Assembly (NCBI GenBank): GCA_905250075.1
Contig: CAJNOP010000187.1
Coordinates: 277,152-341,151, forward strand
Reading direction: 5' to 3'
Source: Rotaria sp. Silwood1
Lineage: Eukaryota > Rotifera > Eurotatoria > Philodinida > Philodinidae
Length of the DNA stretch: 64,000 nucleotides
This document shows positions 61,601 through 64,000 of the stretch, piece by piece. Made by a program: the position numbers and the translations under genes. Position 1 is the first letter of the stretch, and each line of letters starts with the position of its first letter. The notes under the pieces are model-generated. The model was not told the origin of the DNA and did no database searches. It worked only from the letters and a program-made list of their open reading frames with translations.

Positions 61601-63660
61601 TAATTTTTATTTGAGCTGGAAACAAAAACAAAATAAAAATCCATTGTATTAATCGATTACTTTGTAAAAACATAGAAATTCTTTTCTTTTCTTGGTAGTC
61701 GAGTTTTTCACAATTAATTAAAAAAGGTTGAACTTGAATTGTGTTCTGCAACTGAATTAAGTATCGGATAATAAAAAATAGCCGGATAGACTCTGGATTT
61801 GAGATCATATCCGGCACCCGATCCGACAGTATATCAGATCTTAACGTTTCAAAATATTTTGCTTTTTTAAAGGGATACATATATATAAGCATAGATATGA
61901 AAAATTATTCGATTATAATTGAGCAATTTATTGTACTTGAGAACAGGTCACAGGAGTGAAAACGTGATATTATTCTACGGAGAATTCATTTTTAATGAAC
62001 ATTCATCTACAGATGATGATAGTATCATCAACATCTGTTAATACTATGGGACGGCGAAAAGTGGTACTATTGCGTCGCCATTTTCTTTAATGTGCTATTA
62101 CGACAAAAATAGTAAGAAAAACTGAGACCACTCTCTAGTGAAAATATGACTCATAGGACAGGATGACGAATTATGGTGAAAACGTTCGAAATTCATGCAT
62201 TAACTACGTCGTATTTCAGCGGTTTACAACTCTGTTGCGGATCTGCAGAATGATGAACTGAAGATAGTTATAAATATTGACTTGATTTGTAAAAATTTCT
62301 TTCTTAAATTCGAAGTTTTTCTCTCCGTTTATAAGACGAACAGAGAATTTCTTTTCTATATAGTGTGATGGTAGTGCATTTAGTCAGAAACAGAGTATGC
62401 CAAGTTAAATTCCTGGTGAAAGATGTTTTTTTTCTTTTTGTTCGTTCTGTTGTCGTTTCATCACTCTGCTACTCCCATTATAAGAATCTTTACATAAAAT
62501 TCTTACCTAATTTAGCTATTCTACCCATAACAGTATTATCACCCGTGCGAATAACCAAACCAGTGCACGAACCTTCAATAGAAGAATATAGCAACATAAA
62601 AAAAATTACAAAATTAATTTTACCTTCAACGGCAAACGTACTATAGAAAGCAAGATTTTTTGTTTCTAATGGATTGTGATCAGTACAATCAGGTGAACGG
62701 GTTAATGGTTCACTTTCACCCGTTAATGATGAATTGTCTACTTTAAAACCTTGTGATGATAGGATTCGAATATCTATACAAATCCAAATCATTCACAATG
62801 AAAAACAAAATCAATTTTATTATTTTTTTCTCTGGTTTTCTTTTGAACTAAAAAAGAAAACAATAATACAAATTACCTGCAGGAGTTTTATCTCCAACTT
62901 TGATGAAAACAATATCACCAACAACTAAGTCTTCGGCAGATATTTCTACTTTTTGACCATCACGCAATACATTGGCATGTTGAAGAACCTAAATGTAACT
63001 AACTTCAATTGACAAAATATGATTAAAAAAAGACAAGGAAACAAACCATTTGTTTAAATGATTCCATAATCTTTCCTGCTTTTGATTCTTGATAATAGGC
63101 AAATATTGCTGTGACAATGACGACAATCAATAGAGCAATATCCAACCATAAATTATCTTTGGTTGTAGTTGGATCTGATACGACAGAAGCAGCATAAGCA
63201 ATAATGCAAAGAAGAGCTGCGACCTATGATTTTGTTTATATTTGATTTAGTTTAGAAGAGTTTTTAAAATATATTAAAATAAGATTTATTTACCCACAAT
63301 AGAGCTGAGAAACCACCGAAAAGTAATTTACAGAATTTGACCCATTCTGGAACTTCAGTTGGTGGTGTCAATGAGTTCAGACCATGTTTTATAAGCAATT
63401 GTCGAGCTTTTTCTGATGTCAAACCGTTTTCGACATCGGTGTCCAAGCGATCAATAAGTTCTTCTAACAGAATAATATGTTCATCGATCGATACTTCTTC
63501 TTTTAACTTATCCAAACTATCATCAGACGTTTTTTTCTTTTTGCTTATACCACCTGAAAGATTAAGAATTTTTTTTCAAAAATTAAGTTATATTCATATA
63601 AATATATTTACCTGGTACAATGACACTAACTATGTTAAAGAATATATCTTTAACAGCCAT
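52699..63660 (-). CDS. P2C-type ATPase alpha subunit (Na,K/H,K-ATPase family) with altered ion-site residues
   Basis: Ion-pumping catalytic subunit. Sixteen exons chain in phase, among them 63660-63612, 63553-63294, 63223-63047, 62988-62877, 62773-62624, 62572-62507, 61148-60616, 60563-60345, 60289-59980, 59724-59536, 56923-56831, 53677-53385, 53321-53089, 53041-52699. Motifs in order: LTGES (actuator), [11 protein letters not shown] (M4), [15 protein letters not shown] (phosphorylation Asp), MKGAPERI (nucleotide site), [33 protein letters not shown] (M6). Length about 1,000 residues, as expected. Departures from Na,K-ATPase: M5 reads [13 protein letters not shown] (Lys for Ser775, Gln for Glu779, pig numbering), M8 reads TQIGNL (Asn for Asp926), M9 lacks Glu953/Glu954, and the protein ends [10 protein letters not shown] without the terminal ETYY. 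The M5 Lys is an H,K-ATPase feature, while M6 keeps the Na,K-type Asp. Likely a divergent paralogue. Confidence 0.93.
53678..56830. other. ATPase intron, 3.15 kb, with hAT-type MITE
   Basis: Lies between ADIGISMG and [13 protein letters not shown]. It contains the GC-rich MITE at 54247-54675. The remainder is AT-rich with no recognised coding sequence. Confidence 0.75.
54247..54675. mobile_element. GC-rich hAT-type MITE, 429 bp, with perfect 8-bp target duplication
   Basis: The ends are exact inverted repeats CAGAGATGTCCATCGC and GCGATGGACATCTCTG. The flanking 8-bp duplication ATACCGAC occurs at 54239-54246 and 54676-54683. The CAGAG start and 8-bp duplication are hAT features. The interior is made of repeated GCGGCAGCGGT/GCGGTAGCGG-type words in both orientations, so it is far richer in GC than the surroundings. 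It has no open frame. Confidence 0.93.
56924..59535. other. ATPase intron, 2.6 kb, with a fold-back element
   Basis: Lies between [14 protein letters not shown] and [14 protein letters not shown]. It contains the 191-bp inverted-repeat element at 58296-58486. Open frames such as 57182-57370 and minus 58790-59182 show no recognisable family. Confidence 0.7.
58294..58488. mobile_element. Short fold-back MITE, ~195 bp, arms ~68 bp
   Basis: The left arm (58296-58363) reads CATTAGAATATACAGGATCA, then GCGTATTCGAAAG, ATTC and ACAGATCACATTTCAC. The right arm (58419-58486) is its approximate reverse complement (GTGAAATATGATCTGT, CTTTCGAACATGC, TGACCCTGTATTATCTAATG). The loop is ~55 bp. The transcript of either strand could form a long hairpin. 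Confidence 0.8.
61149..62506. other. ATPase intron, 1.36 kb
   Basis: Phase-1 intron between GRIAKL and [13 protein letters not shown]-rich. It holds a small palindrome GCCGGATA...TATCCGGC around 61782-61815 and otherwise nothing recognised. Confidence 0.6.
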
Positions 63661-64000
63661 TTATTGTTTTATTGATAGCCAAAGAAGCCTGAATATATGA
63701 AACTGAAGTTTTCATTGAAAACTTAAGCCTTTTATAGTGAGATTTTCAAAGACCGACCGACCATGACTAAATAATATATGACGCACAAAATTGCGAAATA
63801 CATATGAATAATCAAGTGACTAAAAATAAATAGGTATGACATAGAAACTTGGTCTTTATATTTAGGCTTCTAGAGAACGAGAAAAATACAAAAACCGAGC
63901 GTTTTATATTTACTAGAGATATATTTCATTTGCTGCTTATTTGGTCATGCATAGTTGCTTACCGTTCTTGTTATAATTTATCCTAATTAAGGAATACGTG
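63661..64000. promoter_or_regulatory. Upstream region of the ATPase gene
   Basis: 340 bp above the start codon of the minus-strand ATPase; by position it holds the 5' UTR and core promoter. I see no clear TATA or initiator element that can be defended. Confidence 0.3.

Noticed and set aside
1-64000. CRISPR arrays, operons, bacterial ribosome binding sites
   Set aside because: No regularly spaced direct repeats; all confident genes are eukaryotic and most contain spliceosomal introns.

Overview
The window is animal nuclear DNA: AT-rich (about 30% GC by eye), with split genes whose introns are mostly 45-80 bp with plain GT..AG ends. A few introns of 0.4-3 kb carry decayed transposons and MITEs. 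The genes are metazoan (Brr2, tankyrase with five ankyrin clusters, EBAG9/RCAS1, stomatin, SMC4, Na,K/H,K-type ATPase alpha). One gene is of the RTA1 family, known mainly from fungi. Compact introns, varied low-copy DNA transposons and a fungal-type gene with introns fit a bdelloid rotifer (Rotaria/Adineta-like). That assignment is inference, not proof.

Layout, left to right. 40-8776 (+): 3' two thirds of the U5 snRNP helicase Brr2, cut by the window edge, with a mariner relic and an N gap in its introns. 8999-17842 (+): tankyrase, with a ~0.6 kb MITE in one intron and a repeat shared by two others. 17948-18688 (-): single-pass membrane protein of unknown function, tail-to-tail with tankyrase. 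19553-19828 (-): possible small hydrophilic protein. 19829-24401: gene-poor. 24402-26335 (+): RTA1-like seven-helix membrane protein, crossed by a duplicated assembly join. 26931-29903: Tc1/mariner/IS630-type transposon with ~480 bp terminal inverted repeats, TA flanks and a minus-strand transposase. 30895-31832 (+): EBAG9. 33674-35467 (+): stomatin. 35529-40887 (-): tandem cluster of three immunity-related (IRG-type) GTPases, one truncated and one carrying a MITE with a perfect 9-bp target duplication. 41059-48108 (-): condensin subunit SMC4. 48109-52698: gene-poor. 52699-63660 (-): P2C ATPase alpha subunit with unusual ion-site residues and a GC-rich hAT-type MITE with a perfect 8-bp target duplication.

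The genes are not a pathway: splicing, ADP-ribosylation, secretory trafficking, membrane scaffolding, cell-autonomous defence, chromosome condensation and ion transport sit side by side as independent units, with close tail-to-tail pairs (tankyrase/unknown membrane protein; stomatin/IRG). No convincing wholly new system was found. The most interesting items are the ATPase whose third Na+ site and C-terminal gate are altered together, the Brr2 C-terminal cassette with eroded ATPase motifs, the fungal-type RTA1 gene, the IRG array, and several well-delimited DNA transposons.
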